Assembly (NCBI GenBank): GCA_021773355.1
Contig: JAJFKE010000049.1
Coordinates: 230,260-294,259 of the forward strand
DNA length: 64,000 bases
Direction of reading: 5' to 3'
From: Gammaproteobacteria bacterium
GTDB taxonomy: Bacteria > Pseudomonadota > Gammaproteobacteria > Pseudomonadales > Pseudohongiellaceae
Shown: piece by piece, positions 18,448 to 28,110 of the stretch
Layout: the number at the start of each line of letters is the position of its first letter
How positions within the stretch are numbered: the first letter of the stretch is position 1
The notes under the pieces: model-generated
Seen by the model: only the letters and a program-made list of their open reading frames with translations
What the model was told of the DNA's origin: nothing
The model's database searches: none
Program-made: the position numbers and the translations under genes

Positions 18448-19005
18448 TCACTTTTTAGTTGGTTTTCTAGCTACCAATTGGGCTACTGCTCGGTCTGGAT
18501 CGAATAGCACACCCTCAAATTCCTGCAATATCTCCCAGCCTGAAAATTCCTGGGCTAATTCGCCAAGCTGTAGCAGAAAATCCAGGTTATTCGGCCTGCC
18601 GAACTGTTTCTGATTCACCGTAAAAGTCTCGTAAATTAGCAAGCCACCGGGTCGAATAGCTTCTCTAATTTGAGCAAATAGCGGCCTATGCAGATAGTTA
18701 AAAACCATTATTGCATCGAAGCGTTTGCCGACTAGGGGATTACTGCCCTCTACCTCAAAATCTATCTGCCAACACTCACTGCATTTGGTTTCGTCACCGC
18801 CTGCTTCTAATGCCGAAGTTATAGACTGCAGATGGGCCTCACTATTATCTGCAAATATCACAGGAACATTACGACTAGTTAGAAATAATCCATTTCTTCC
18901 TTGTCCGCAGGCCAGATCCAACACGCCATACTCGATTCGCAGGCTCTCCAACAGCGGAATGTTTGTCACAAGCAAAGATGAAGCACTGGCATTTGAATGT
19001 GACAT
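18448..19005 (-). CDS. Class I SAM-dependent methyltransferase
   Basis: A 185-residue TehB/Methyltransf_11-like protein. The SAM motif I is GVLDLACGQGRNGLFLTSRN, motif II is NVPVIFADNSEAHL, and FDAIMVFNYLHRPL with IREAIRPGGLLIYETFTV covers the later strands. It has no extra targeting sequence. The stop overlaps the first codons of the YgjP-like gene, so the two form an operon. The gene is divergent from cmoA. Substrate cannot be told. Confidence 0.85.
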   Translation of the reverse strand: MSHSNASASSLLVTNIPLLESLRIEYGVLDLACGQGRNGLFLTSRNVPVIFADNSEAHLQSITSALEAGGDETKCSECWQIDFEVEGSNPLVGKRFDAIMVFNYLHRPLFAQIREAIRPGGLLIYETFTVNQKQFGRPNNLDFLLQLGELAQEFSGWEILQEFEGVLFDPDRAVAQLVARKPTKK

Positions 19006-19177
19006 GGATTACCGGATAATGCACTGTAAACAACAAGAGTTAAAGTGATGAAAGAAACTACAGAAACATTTAACGACTGCATGCGTAAAATAGTTTAAAC
19101 ATTCGCAGTTCACAATATGCTAGTGTGCTTTTTGCTCATAGATTTTCGGACTCAGCAATAGCAACAATTAAATCCCG

Positions 19178-19918
19178 ATGACAGAACCTACTCAGAACAA
19201 AGATCGTCTGTTTGCCGACAAACTATTACCCGGTGATTTTGTTTTCGACGAACAAGTTGCCAATGTTTTCGAAGACATGATCAATCGCTCTGTGCCGGGT
19301 TACAGCACAATTATTGCAATGATAGGGGTTTTAGCGGAGCGCTATTGCCAGGAGCGGAGCAATATCTATGACCTCGGTTGCAGCCTGGGAGGAGCCACTC
19401 TGGCAGCTGTCAGCCGGCTTGATTGTCTAGAGTATGCAGCTATAGCAATAGACAATTCTGCTGCAATGATCCAACGGCTTGAAAACAGGCTGGCAGAATT
19501 ACCACAATTCGCTGGCAAAATTGAATGCCGCTGTGAAAATCTGCAGGAGTCAGAAATTACTGATGCTTCGATAGTGGTACTGAATTTCACTCTGCAATTT
19601 ATACCCCTTAAAGATAGAGCCGATCTGTTAGCCAAGATTTATCATGGCATGCGTCCCGGAGCAGTGCTGATTATTTCGGAGAAGATTAGTTTCCCGGATG
19701 AGAAGTTAAATCAGCTGTTCATCGAGATGTATCACAGCTTCAAGGAAAACATGGGCTATAGCAAACTCGAAATTAGCCAGAAACGCACAGCATTGGAGAA
19801 AGTGCTGTTACCCGAGACTCTGAGTACTCATCGGGCCCGCCTGCGCAAAATTGGCTTCCATTCTATTGACGTTTGGTTCCAGTGTTTTAATTTTGCCTCC
19901 ATGGTCGCCTTCAAATAG
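19178..19918 (+). CDS. cmoA: Carboxy-S-adenosyl-L-methionine synthase
   Basis: A 246-residue enzyme that makes carboxy-SAM from SAM and prephenate for cmo5U34 tRNA modification. Characteristic are FVFDEQVANVFEDMINRSVP, GYSTIIAMIGVLAERY, IYDLGCSLGGATLAAV, and VVLNFTLQFIPLKDRADLL, all matching E. coli CmoA closely. It precedes cmoB by five bases in a two-gene operon. Confidence 0.96.
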   Translation: MTEPTQNKDRLFADKLLPGDFVFDEQVANVFEDMINRSVPGYSTIIAMIGVLAERYCQERSNIYDLGCSLGGATLAAVSRLDCLEYAAIAIDNSAAMIQRLENRLAELPQFAGKIECRCENLQESEITDASIVVLNFTLQFIPLKDRADLLAKIYHGMRPGAVLIISEKISFPDEKLNQLFIEMYHSFKENMGYSKLEISQKRTALEKVLLPETLSTHRARLRKIGFHSIDVWFQCFNFASMVAFK

Positions 19919-19923
19919 ATCAC

Positions 19924-20886
19924 ATGGACCTAAGCCCCCTACAAGTACTTCTGCATGATTCAGGTTTAGACTCCTTGCTGCCCTTTGCACAGGAGGATTT
20001 CCTACAACAGATCAAACACGGTGATTTCCCAAGATGGCGCGACCGACTGGCGCAGCTGCCGTCAATTCGGCCCAGCTCACTCAATTATGGAAGCAAGGTA
20101 AGCATCGGCAATGCCAGGGATAGCGATCACCAAACTCTGTCCCTGTTAAAGGAGCAGCTACGGGAATTTATACCCTGGCGTAAAGGGCCCTTCGACCTGT
20201 TTGGCATAGACATAGATACTGAGTGGCAATCCAACCTTAAGTGGGATCGGCTTGTTGATCAAATCTCACCCTTACATTCTCGCAAAGTATTAGATGTGGG
20301 ATGCGGTAACGGCTATTACGGCTTTCGTATGTTGCAAGCCGGTGCTGATTTCGTGCTGGGCTTAGATCCGCACATTGCCTATGTAGCCCAGTTCTGGCTT
20401 TTAAAACATTTTGCAGCGACTGCCCCGGTGTTTGTGCTCCCTCTCTCTCTAGAACAATTGCCTGCTCCCCTCAATTTCTTCGATACCGTGTTCTCCATGG
20501 GTGTCATCTATCACCGCCGCTCTCCTATTGATCATATTCTGCAATTAAAAAGCTGCCTACGCCCTGGCGGCGAATTGGTAATTGAGTCCATCTGTGTTGA
20601 TGGAACCGAAGGTTATTGTCTAACTCCGCAGAAGAAATATGCACGCATGAGCAATGTCTGGTTCGTCCCCAGTATTGCCACTTTGCTGCAGTGGTTGTCT
20701 CGCTGTGGGTTAACAGAAATCACAGTAGTCGATGAGTCGGTAACCGCGACAACTGAACAGCGCAAGACTGAATGGATGCCCTATGAATCTCTTGCTGATG
20801 CGCTCGATGAAAACAATGTGGACTTAACCATAGAAGGACTGCCCGCCCCAAAACGGGTTGTAGTCACCGCTATTCGGCCTTATTAG
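19924..20886 (+). CDS. cmoB: tRNA U34 carboxymethyltransferase
   Basis: A 320-residue enzyme that transfers the carboxymethyl group from carboxy-SAM to ho5U34. Family marks include GDFPRWRDRLAQLP, WRKGPFDLFGIDIDTEWQSN, KWDRLVDQISPLHSRKVLDV, GCGNGYYGFRMLQAGADFV and VFSMGVIYHRRSPIDHI. ESICVDGTEGYCLTP and ARMSNVWFVPS near the C-terminus are also typical. Confidence 0.96.
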   Translation: MDLSPLQVLLHDSGLDSLLPFAQEDFLQQIKHGDFPRWRDRLAQLPSIRPSSLNYGSKVSIGNARDSDHQTLSLLKEQLREFIPWRKGPFDLFGIDIDTEWQSNLKWDRLVDQISPLHSRKVLDVGCGNGYYGFRMLQAGADFVLGLDPHIAYVAQFWLLKHFAATAPVFVLPLSLEQLPAPLNFFDTVFSMGVIYHRRSPIDHILQLKSCLRPGGELVIESICVDGTEGYCLTPQKKYARMSNVWFVPSIATLLQWLSRCGLTEITVVDESVTATTEQRKTEWMPYESLADALDENNVDLTIEGLPAPKRVVVTAIRPY

Positions 20887-21017
20887 GAATCCATATAACC
20901 GTAGGTTTTATACCGTATTGAAACAGTCAGATATTCAAGGGGTCACGAATCGCTCTTTCAGGTGGAACAATAAGTAAAAAACATTGCTCTTGCAGTGACA
21001 CAATCTATGTACTTTTC

Positions 21018-21038
21018 CTCTTGAAATCAATTCAAGAG
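21018..21038. repeat. Perfect short inverted repeat between cmoB and the RAYT-like gene
   Basis: CTCTTGAA (21018-21025) and TTCAAGAG (21031-21038) with a five-base loop. There is no T run on either side, so a terminator role is doubtful. The rest of the 270-base gap (20887-21156) shows no gene. Given the transposase relative next door, it could be a REP-like palindrome. Confidence 0.4.
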
Positions 21039-21156
21039 AAATACCGATAGATCAACCGCAATATTGTTGACGTGCCTATGCAATTACGTTAACTATACGC
21101 TTGCCCCTTAAGGGTCAGCTCTAATTCTATCCAAGATTTATAAAGAGAATAACAAG

Positions 21157-22125
21157 ATGGCCAGACCTCTGCGAATTGAATATCCCGATGCTGTTTATCA
21201 CGTATCCAACCACGGCTTGAACAAGCAGCGTGTATTCCCGTCTGCGAAGTACTATGAGGCTTTCCTGGAGGGCTTAGGCGAAACTTGCTCGCGACTTAAT
21301 GTGGAAGTCCACGCCTACTGCTTACTGAAAGATGGTTATCACCTTGTGGTAAAGACACCCGAAGCTAATCTAAGCCGCTTTATGCGACAGGTAGACGGTC
21401 TGTATACTCAGCAATATCAGCGCATGAAGGGAAGTGAGGGCTCGCTGTTTAAAGGTCGCTACAAAGCCGTATTAGTGCAGGCCGAGAAATATCTTCTACC
21501 GCTTAGCTGCTATATCCATTCCAGAATTAGAGCCTCAGAACTCAATACTTACCCTTGGTCTAGCTATACGAAATTTACTCACAAAGCGAAACCACCGGTT
21601 TGGTTTAATCGGGAAGAAACACTGAAGCAGTTGCGAACCCCTGCCGCTAAGCGCGCAACCGCTTACAAGAAACTCGTTGCACAAGGGGTGACAGATGAAA
21701 TTGCACATTTCTATGGAAAGAAAAATTTGTCGTCGGTATTAGGCGATGACAAGTTTCGACAAGCGGTGCAAAAGAAGAAGTCCGCAACCGCAGCTCGAGG
21801 TGTGTCAAGAGGAGCACATGCTAAATGGCGCCCTTCCTGCAAGCAGATCATTAGTGCAGTGGCAAAACAATTCAAAGTGTCCGAATCAAGCATCTATAAA
21901 GCAGCACGAGGCCCCGGATCAAAAAACGTGCCGCGATGGGTTGCAATGTACCTTTGCCAGGAACTGTCTGCAGTTACTCTGCAATCAATCGCCAAGCTAT
22001 TTAAATTGAAACGCTATGGCACGGTTTCTACAACCGTTGGAAAATTGAAGAAGGAATTCGAAGCTGACTCGAAATTACTGGCCGCTACAGAGAAGCTGAT
22101 AAAGCAACTCAGCAAGGGAAAATAG
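21157..22125 (+). CDS. RAYT-like Y1 transposase with DnaA-domain-IV-like C-terminus
   Basis: A 322-residue protein. Residues 1-140 are a Y1/REP-associated tyrosine transposase domain: ARPLRIEYPDAVYHVSNHG, TPEANLSRFMRQVDGLYTQQ and SLFKGRYKAVLVQAEKYLL are standard. The HUH site, usually N-H-x-H, reads DGYH at residues 59-62, so the first metal-binding histidine is replaced by Gly60. A tyrosine is kept at 119 (CYIHSRIRA), but the usual NPVRAG after it is lost. Residues about 205-322 resemble DnaA domain IV (PRWVAMYLCQELSAVTLQSI, then YGTVSTTVGKLKKEF). Such fusions occur in one RAYT group. It is a solitary gene between cmoB and rpmG. Altered catalysis or domestication is an inference. Confidence 0.85.
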   Translation: MARPLRIEYPDAVYHVSNHGLNKQRVFPSAKYYEAFLEGLGETCSRLNVEVHAYCLLKDGYHLVVKTPEANLSRFMRQVDGLYTQQYQRMKGSEGSLFKGRYKAVLVQAEKYLLPLSCYIHSRIRASELNTYPWSSYTKFTHKAKPPVWFNREETLKQLRTPAAKRATAYKKLVAQGVTDEIAHFYGKKNLSSVLGDDKFRQAVQKKKSATAARGVSRGAHAKWRPSCKQIISAVAKQFKVSESSIYKAARGPGSKNVPRWVAMYLCQELSAVTLQSIAKLFKLKRYGTVSTTVGKLKKEFEADSKLLAATEKLIKQLSKGK

Positions 22126-22217
22126 GACTGATTCGGCATTAGCCGAGTTGGGCCGGTTGTAAAACCTGATAAGTGATAGACGACTTGTTTCGCTTTACTT
22201 TACGATATCGCAGGGCA

Positions 22218-22256
22218 ACAAAAAGCCGGAGTTTTCCTTAGGGAAAATTCCGGCTT
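22218..22256 (-). terminator. Strong terminator after rpmG
   Basis: A 15-bp stem (22223-22237 with 22242-22256, one G-T wobble) and loop TTAG. On the minus strand it is followed by a run of five T. It sits between the convergent RAYT-like gene and rpmG and ends the rpmB-rpmG transcript. It may also act weakly on the plus strand. Confidence 0.85.
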
Positions 22257-22293
22257 CAGTATCTGAGAACAGGCCATCTATTACCGATCAATC

Positions 22294-22449
22294 TTACTTA
22301 ATCTTAGATTCTTTATAGATCACATGCTTGCGAACAACAGGATCAAATTTCTTGATTTCCATCTTGTCCGGCATGGTTCGCTTGTTCTTGTCAGTTGTAT
22401 AGTAGTGGCCAGTCTTGGCGCTTGAAACCAGCTTAATCTTGTCTCTCAT
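22294..22449 (-). CDS. rpmG: 50S ribosomal protein L33
   Basis: A 51-residue protein read on the minus strand, beginning [19 protein letters not shown] and ending [11 protein letters not shown], which matches E. coli L33 nearly throughout. It has no cysteines, so it is the zinc-independent form. It follows rpmB by 39 bases, the usual rpmB-rpmG operon. Confidence 0.96.
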   Translation of the reverse strand: MRDKIKLVSSAKTGHYYTTDKNKRTMPDKMEIKKFDPVVRKHVIYKESKIK

Positions 22450-22488
22450 AGTCTTTGCCTGTTTGTTCCTGACGTGGTCAAGGTGCGC

Positions 22489-22725
22489 TTAAACGCGAAT
22501 GCCGTTATTTCTAATGTCCGCGAGGACAGCGTCTATGCCATTCTTGTCGATAATACGCATACCCTTGGTGGACAAGCGAAGTTTTACAAATCGCTTCTCA
22601 GACTCAACCCAGAAACGGTGAGTGTGGATATTTGGCGAAAATCGACGCCTCGTCTTGTTGTGTGCGTGGGAAACATTGTTTCCTGCAACTGGTTTCTTGC
22701 CAGTTACCATACAAACCCTGGACAT
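22489..22725 (-). CDS. rpmB: 50S ribosomal protein L28
   Basis: A 78-residue protein beginning [20 protein letters not shown], with [19 protein letters not shown] in the middle and [13 protein letters not shown] near the end, the normal length and pattern for proteobacterial L28. A hairpin with a T-rich tail lies directly upstream. Confidence 0.96.
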   Translation of the reverse strand: MSRVCMVTGKKPVAGNNVSHAHNKTRRRFSPNIHTHRFWVESEKRFVKLRLSTKGMRIIDKNGIDAVLADIRNNGIRV

Positions 22726-22749
22726 TTTGCTGCCTCGTATCAGTTAGCT

Positions 22750-22778
22750 AAAAAGTAAAACTGGTTCGCAAGAACCAG
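22750..22778 (-). terminator. Terminator-like hairpin ahead of rpmB
   Basis: CTGGTTC (22761-22767) and GAACCAG (22772-22778) with a four-base loop. Read on the minus strand the stem is followed by TTTTACTTTTT. It lies 36 bases upstream of rpmB and 227 bases downstream of radC, so it could end radC transcripts or act as an attenuator in an L28 leader. The remainder of the 279-base radC-rpmB gap shows no gene. Confidence 0.5.
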
Positions 22779-23004
22779 ATAATTGCTCAATTCTGCTATT
22801 TCCGAAGTAATAGCTGGATAACAGAACCAGGCACAAAAAAGAGCTGCGTTTTATACCAGAACGATGTGGCAATAGCAACAAAATCACTGCTAACAGGACT
22901 CTGTCGTCTCCTGGAGAACCACTTCCATGTGCACTAAATATTGGAGCTTGTTAGTGTTTAAGCGCGCCTAAAGAAGATACTGCTCCCAAATAGTGTTAGA
23001 AAGC

Positions 23005-23679
23005 TCAGATTAGACCCCGCTCAGCAAAGGAAACCACCATCGAATTGCCTATCACTAAATGGTCCAGAACCCGCACGTCGATAGTCTGCAGCGCCAGTCG
23101 AAGCTTGTTGGTTATTGCGATATCTGCCTGACTAGGTTCTGCGACGCCAGAGGGGTGGTTGTGAGCAAGGATAACTGCGGCGGCATTGTGGTGAAGGCAG
23201 CGTTTGACCACCTCCCTCGGGTAGACTGCCGCACCATCTATGGTGCCGCGAAACAGTTCTTCCAACTTCACTACATGGTGCTGGTTATTGAGGAACAGGC
23301 AGCTGAATATCTCACTTTGGCAATCTCTGAATTTTGCTCGCAGATAGTCCCTGGTCGCGGTCGAGCTGGTCAAAACATCCCTGGATTTTATGCCTTCAAG
23401 CATATGACGCTGCGACAACTCCTTCATAGCAACGAACCTGGCCGCCTTCGCCAGACCCACACCGGGGTGCTCTGTAAGACTCTCGCGGTCTGCCGCCATA
23501 ATACCGACTAATCCCCCAAATCGGCTCAGCATTTCCCGGGCAACATCTAAGGAAGTCTTACCCTTTACTCCAGTCTGAAGAAGCACAGCCAATAGCTCTG
23601 CGTCAGATAGACTCGCAGCCCCTCTAGTCAATAGCTTTTCTCTGGGCCTCTCATCCACAGGCCAGCCCGCTATGCTCAT
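23005..23679 (-). CDS. radC: RadC family JAMM/MPN-domain protein
   Basis: A 224-residue protein with an N-terminal helix-hairpin-helix-like region (PREKLLTRGAASLSDAELLA, HPGVGLAKAARFVAM) and a C-terminal JAMM metal site: HHNAAAVILAHNHPSGVAEP followed by SQAD. The start at 23679 (MSIAGWPVDERPREK) fits the family. A longer frame to 23739 is unlikely. Despite the name the family's role in repair is doubtful. It is divergent from coaBC, the standard gammaproteobacterial arrangement. Confidence 0.94.
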   Translation of the reverse strand: MSIAGWPVDERPREKLLTRGAASLSDAELLAVLLQTGVKGKTSLDVAREMLSRFGGLVGIMAADRESLTEHPGVGLAKAARFVAMKELSQRHMLEGIKSRDVLTSSTATRDYLRAKFRDCQSEIFSCLFLNNQHHVVKLEELFRGTIDGAAVYPREVVKRCLHHNAAAVILAHNHPSGVAEPSQADIAITNKLRLALQTIDVRVLDHLVIGNSMVVSFAERGLI

Positions 23680-23830
23680 CAAACATCTCCCGCGCCGGTA
23701 ATTTTCATCGATTGCCCTTAAAGAATAGACCGTGCTCACCGAATTCCTTAATCTGCCGTCAAATTGATTAACCGAAAGCTAACTGCTAGTCTAGCTGTCC
23801 CTTGAATTGCCCTATATCTGTTGGGTCTCC

Positions 23831-25021
23831 ATGTTAAGCCTTACTAACAAACGAATCTTGCTCGGCATTACTGGCGGCATCGCAGCGTACAAGTGCGCCG
23901 AATTAACGCGCTTGTTCATCAAGGCAGGGGCTGAAGTTAGAGTGGCCATGACACCAGCGGCGACGGAGTTCATCACCCCACTAACTATGCAGGCTCTTTC
24001 AGGACAGAGGGTGCACCTGGATCTATTGGATAGTGACGCTGAAGCAGCCATGGGCCATATCGAGCTCGCTCGCTGGGCAGATCTGGTCTTGATTGCACCA
24101 GCCACCGCCGATTTCATTGCGCGCATTAGTCACGGTCAAGCCGATGACATCTTGTCCACCTTGGTATTGGCTACCTCTGCGCAGATTGCCGTGGCACCGG
24201 CAATGAATCAGGCTATGTGGGCCGATGCCAGCACACAGACTAATTTGAGCGTACTCGCCGAGCGTGGTTACCACATTTTTGGACCGGCGGATGGTGAACA
24301 AGCCTGTGGCGATGTTGGATTAGGTCGTATGTTAGAACCCAGCCAGTTATTGGAATTCAGTGCCGGCCTATTTGAAACTGGCCAGCTCGCCGGTCGCCAC
24401 TTTGTGATAACCGGCGGACCAACCCGCGAAGCACTCGACCCTGTCCGTTATATAAGCAATCACAGCTCCGGCAAAATGGCCTATGCGCTGGCAGCCGAAG
24501 CCGTGGCCTTGGGCGCTAAGGTAACTCTGATCAGCGGTCCCGTTAGTCTGGCAACTCCCGACAGCGTTACTCGTATCGATGTAGTAAGTGCCCAAGAGAT
24601 GCTACGGGCAACTCTTGAGCATATGCCCGGTTGCGATGTGTTTATCGGAGTAGCAGCAGTCGCCGATTATCGACCCACACAAATCGAATCGGAAAAAATT
24701 AAGAAGTCTGATGAAAGTATGCAACTCACTCTGGTAAAAAATCCTGACATTATCAGTGAGGTCGCAAAACTGCAGGCGAAACCCTTTGTAGTTGGCTTTG
24801 CTGCAGAAACGAATGACATTGTCAGAAACGGCAAACAGAAATTGAAACGTAAAAACCTGGATATGTTGTTCGCAAACAATGCGATTGACACATTCAATAG
24901 CGATTCCATCCTGGTTACTGCGCTAACTGCTACAACGGAAGCGGAACTAAGCCCTGGGAATAAGCACGTAGTTGCGAGAAATATGTTGCAGCTTATCGCT
25001 ACTGCATTAAACAACAGATAA
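23831..25021 (+). CDS. coaBC: Bifunctional phosphopantothenoylcysteine decarboxylase/synthase
   Basis: A 396-residue CoA-pathway enzyme. The N-terminal flavoprotein CoaC half has GITGGIAAYKCAELTRLF, MGHIELARWADLVLIAPATA with the active-site His, APAMNQAMW and the cysteine lid EQACGDVG. The CoaB half starts about residue 185 with VITGGPTREALDPVRYISN and HSSGKMAYALAAEA, and has AAVADYRP. Start ATG at 23831 matches the family. An eight-codon longer version is not needed. Unlike many relatives, dut does not follow. Confidence 0.96.
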   Translation: MLSLTNKRILLGITGGIAAYKCAELTRLFIKAGAEVRVAMTPAATEFITPLTMQALSGQRVHLDLLDSDAEAAMGHIELARWADLVLIAPATADFIARISHGQADDILSTLVLATSAQIAVAPAMNQAMWADASTQTNLSVLAERGYHIFGPADGEQACGDVGLGRMLEPSQLLEFSAGLFETGQLAGRHFVITGGPTREALDPVRYISNHSSGKMAYALAAEAVALGAKVTLISGPVSLATPDSVTRIDVVSAQEMLRATLEHMPGCDVFIGVAAVADYRPTQIESEKIKKSDESMQLTLVKNPDIISEVAKLQAKPFVVGFAAETNDIVRNGKQKLKRKNLDMLFANNAIDTFNSDSILVTALTATTEAELSPGNKHVVARNMLQLIATALNNR

Positions 25022-25055
25022 GCACCATAATAATTTACAGTTATTGGCAGCAAAC

Positions 25056-26459
25056 ATGGCTCAAGTTGCAACACATGCTGATCAGGAAACTATCCCGGCT
25101 TCCATCTTTCGGGCTTACGATATTCGCGGCATCGTGGATCAACAACTCAACAGTAGTAGTGTTAAGAAAATTGGCCAAGCTATCGGCAGCGAGGCTTTGG
25201 ACAAGGGAATTACTACACTGCTGGTTGGCTACGACGGCAGACTCTCTAGCCCAGCACTTTCCATCGCACTGATTGAAGGAATCTGCAGCAGTGGCTGTAA
25301 TGTGATGAGCCTTGGTCTGATACCTACACCATTACTATATTTCGCGACCCATACTACAGAATATTTGTCCGGCGTTATGTTGACCGCCAGTCACAACCCA
25401 GCGAATTACAACGGCTTAAAAATTGTATTCAATCAGACCAGCCTTGCAGACAAGCAAATTCAATCGATTAGATCACGCATAGAGAAGGACCAGTTACGAT
25501 CAGGTAGTGGAGACTTCGGTAAGATCGAAATAGAAGCGAATTATATAGAAAATGTTAGCTCCAGGATTAAATTACAACGCCCGTTGAAAGTTGTTGTCGA
25601 CTGCGGCAATGCAGTACCCGGAAGGATTGCGCCATTACTGTTAAATGCCTTGGGTTGTCAGGTAGAGGCAATATTTTGCGACATAGACGGCAGCTTTCCC
25701 AATCATCATCCTGATCCGACCGTTCCAGAAAATCTTGCCCTTTTGGCAGAAGCGGTACTCAAAGAGAATGCGGACATAGGGATTGCGCTTGATGGCGATG
25801 GCGACAGGCTAGGGCTGATTAGTAATCAGGGAAAGTTTATCGACGCAGATCAAATCCTGATGTTGTTAGTAGAATCAATAGCGCCAAACTATCCCGATAG
25901 AGCCGTGATTTTTGATGTTAAGTGCAGTAGTAAGGTTAGAGATCTAATTAAGAAGTGCGGCGCGAATCCTATCATGCACCGGAGCGGCCATTCATTTATG
26001 AAGCAAAAGATGCGAGAGACTAATGCAGTTCTTGGCGGAGAGTTCGCAGCACATATTTTCATCAAGGACGCCTGGTTTGGCTTCGATGACGGGCTTTTTG
26101 TCGCGGCAAGAGTCTTGCAGATACTTAGCGAGTCCAACAAGACTAGCAATGAGATATTTTCACAGTACACAACTGGTATAAGCACTTCAGAAATCAAACT
26201 TAAGATTGCCGAAGAACGAAAATTCGAATTCATGGATAGCTTGCTGGAGATGGCAAACTTTCCTGAAGCAAATGTAATCACTTTGGACGGACTGCGTGTT
26301 GAATACGAGGACGGCTGGGGTCTAATTCGAGCATCCAATACCAGCCCGGCATTGTTACTGCGTTTTGAAGCTGATACCGAAGCCAGATTGACGGAAATTC
26401 AAAGCGAATTTAAAGCTTTAATCCGCGGCGCAGATAAGAGATTAGAAATAAATTTTTGA
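25056..26459 (+). CDS. algC: Phosphomannomutase/phosphoglucomutase
   Basis: A 467-residue alpha-D-phosphohexomutase interconverting mannose-6-P/mannose-1-P and glucose-6-P/glucose-1-P for exopolysaccharide and LPS precursors. Domain 1 has FRAYDIRGIVDQQL and the phosphoserine loop LTASHNPANYNGLK. Domain 2 has IALDGDGDRLGLI for Mg. Domain 3 has GGEFAAHIF. Domain 4 has RASNTSPALLLRFEA. It lies between coaBC and argB as in Pseudomonas, but without dut. ATG 25056 is taken as start. A TTG four codons before is possible. Confidence 0.93.
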   Translation: MAQVATHADQETIPASIFRAYDIRGIVDQQLNSSSVKKIGQAIGSEALDKGITTLLVGYDGRLSSPALSIALIEGICSSGCNVMSLGLIPTPLLYFATHTTEYLSGVMLTASHNPANYNGLKIVFNQTSLADKQIQSIRSRIEKDQLRSGSGDFGKIEIEANYIENVSSRIKLQRPLKVVVDCGNAVPGRIAPLLLNALGCQVEAIFCDIDGSFPNHHPDPTVPENLALLAEAVLKENADIGIALDGDGDRLGLISNQGKFIDADQILMLLVESIAPNYPDRAVIFDVKCSSKVRDLIKKCGANPIMHRSGHSFMKQKMRETNAVLGGEFAAHIFIKDAWFGFDDGLFVAARVLQILSESNKTSNEIFSQYTTGISTSEIKLKIAEERKFEFMDSLLEMANFPEANVITLDGLRVEYEDGWGLIRASNTSPALLLRFEADTEARLTEIQSEFKALIRGADKRLEINF

Positions 26460-26532
26460 TAGTTTTTGGAAGCAATAAGCAGAGTAAGACCAGGTATTTA
26501 GTCCAGATACAATTGCCTGCACATGGAAATAA

Positions 26533-27447
<915 letters not shown>

Positions 27448-27466
27448 CGAGGCCCCAAGACCAGTT

Positions 27467-28093
27467 ATGGACAAAGCCAACAAAATTTCACGTAAGGATC
27501 AGATTCTGCAAGCGCTGGCGCGCATGCTGGAATCAGCTCCTGGGGAGCGCATCACCACTGCGGCTCTGGCTAGAGAGGTGGGTGTTTCTGAGGCAGCACT
27601 GTACCGGCACTTCCCTAGTAAGGCGAGAATGTTCGAGGGACTTATCAAGTTCATCGAAGAAACACTGTTTGCTCGCATCTCTAGAATACTCAATGAAGAA
27701 TCCAATGCCGAGATTCGATGTCAGAATATATTACTTTTGCTGCTTACCTTCTGCGACAAGAATCCGGGAATGACTCGCCTATTAATCGGTGATGCTCTGG
27801 CCGGGGAAACAGAAAGATTGCGCGAGCGCATCGCGCAATTTTTTAATCGCCTGGAGTCGCAGCTGAAACAAGTATTAAGAGAAGCACAAATTAGAGAAAA
27901 TCTGAAAACCACAATTTCTCCCGCCATACTTGCCAATCTGCTTCTTGCCTCCTGTGAAGGTAGATTGGTGCAATTCGTTCGCAGTGAATTTAAGGTCTCT
28001 CCATTAGACAATTGGGAGACTCAGTGGGAATATCTGAGCCAGAATTTAATGACGCCTTATAGCGCCACAGCACAGACAGAAACAATAGCCTAA
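27467..28093 (+). CDS. slmA: Nucleoid occlusion factor SlmA
   Basis: A 208-residue TetR-family protein that blocks FtsZ assembly over DNA. The helix-turn-helix region reads [20 protein letters not shown], then [16 protein letters not shown], which are SlmA hallmarks. [19 protein letters not shown] near the C-terminus is also typical. ATG 27467 was chosen because [18 protein letters not shown] fits family starts. The longer frame would overlap argB. The argB-slmA-pyrE neighbourhood resembles that of other gammaproteobacteria. Confidence 0.94.
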   Translation: MDKANKISRKDQILQALARMLESAPGERITTAALAREVGVSEAALYRHFPSKARMFEGLIKFIEETLFARISRILNEESNAEIRCQNILLLLLTFCDKNPGMTRLLIGDALAGETERLRERIAQFFNRLESQLKQVLREAQIRENLKTTISPAILANLLLASCEGRLVQFVRSEFKVSPLDNWETQWEYLSQNLMTPYSATAQTETIA

Positions 28094-28110
28094 CGGTGTT
28101 TGTTTAGGCT
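28087..28110. terminator. Compact bidirectional hairpin between slmA and pyrE
   Basis: AGCCTAA (28087-28093) pairs with TTAGGCT (28104-28110) over seven bases. The two arms contain the stop codons of the convergent genes slmA and pyrE. T-tracts are short, so termination is plausible but weak. Confidence 0.4.

Noticed and set aside
22474..22758. A 94-codon plus-strand frame opposite rpmB
   Set aside because: It is antisense to L28, which is certain, and its translation has no family features.
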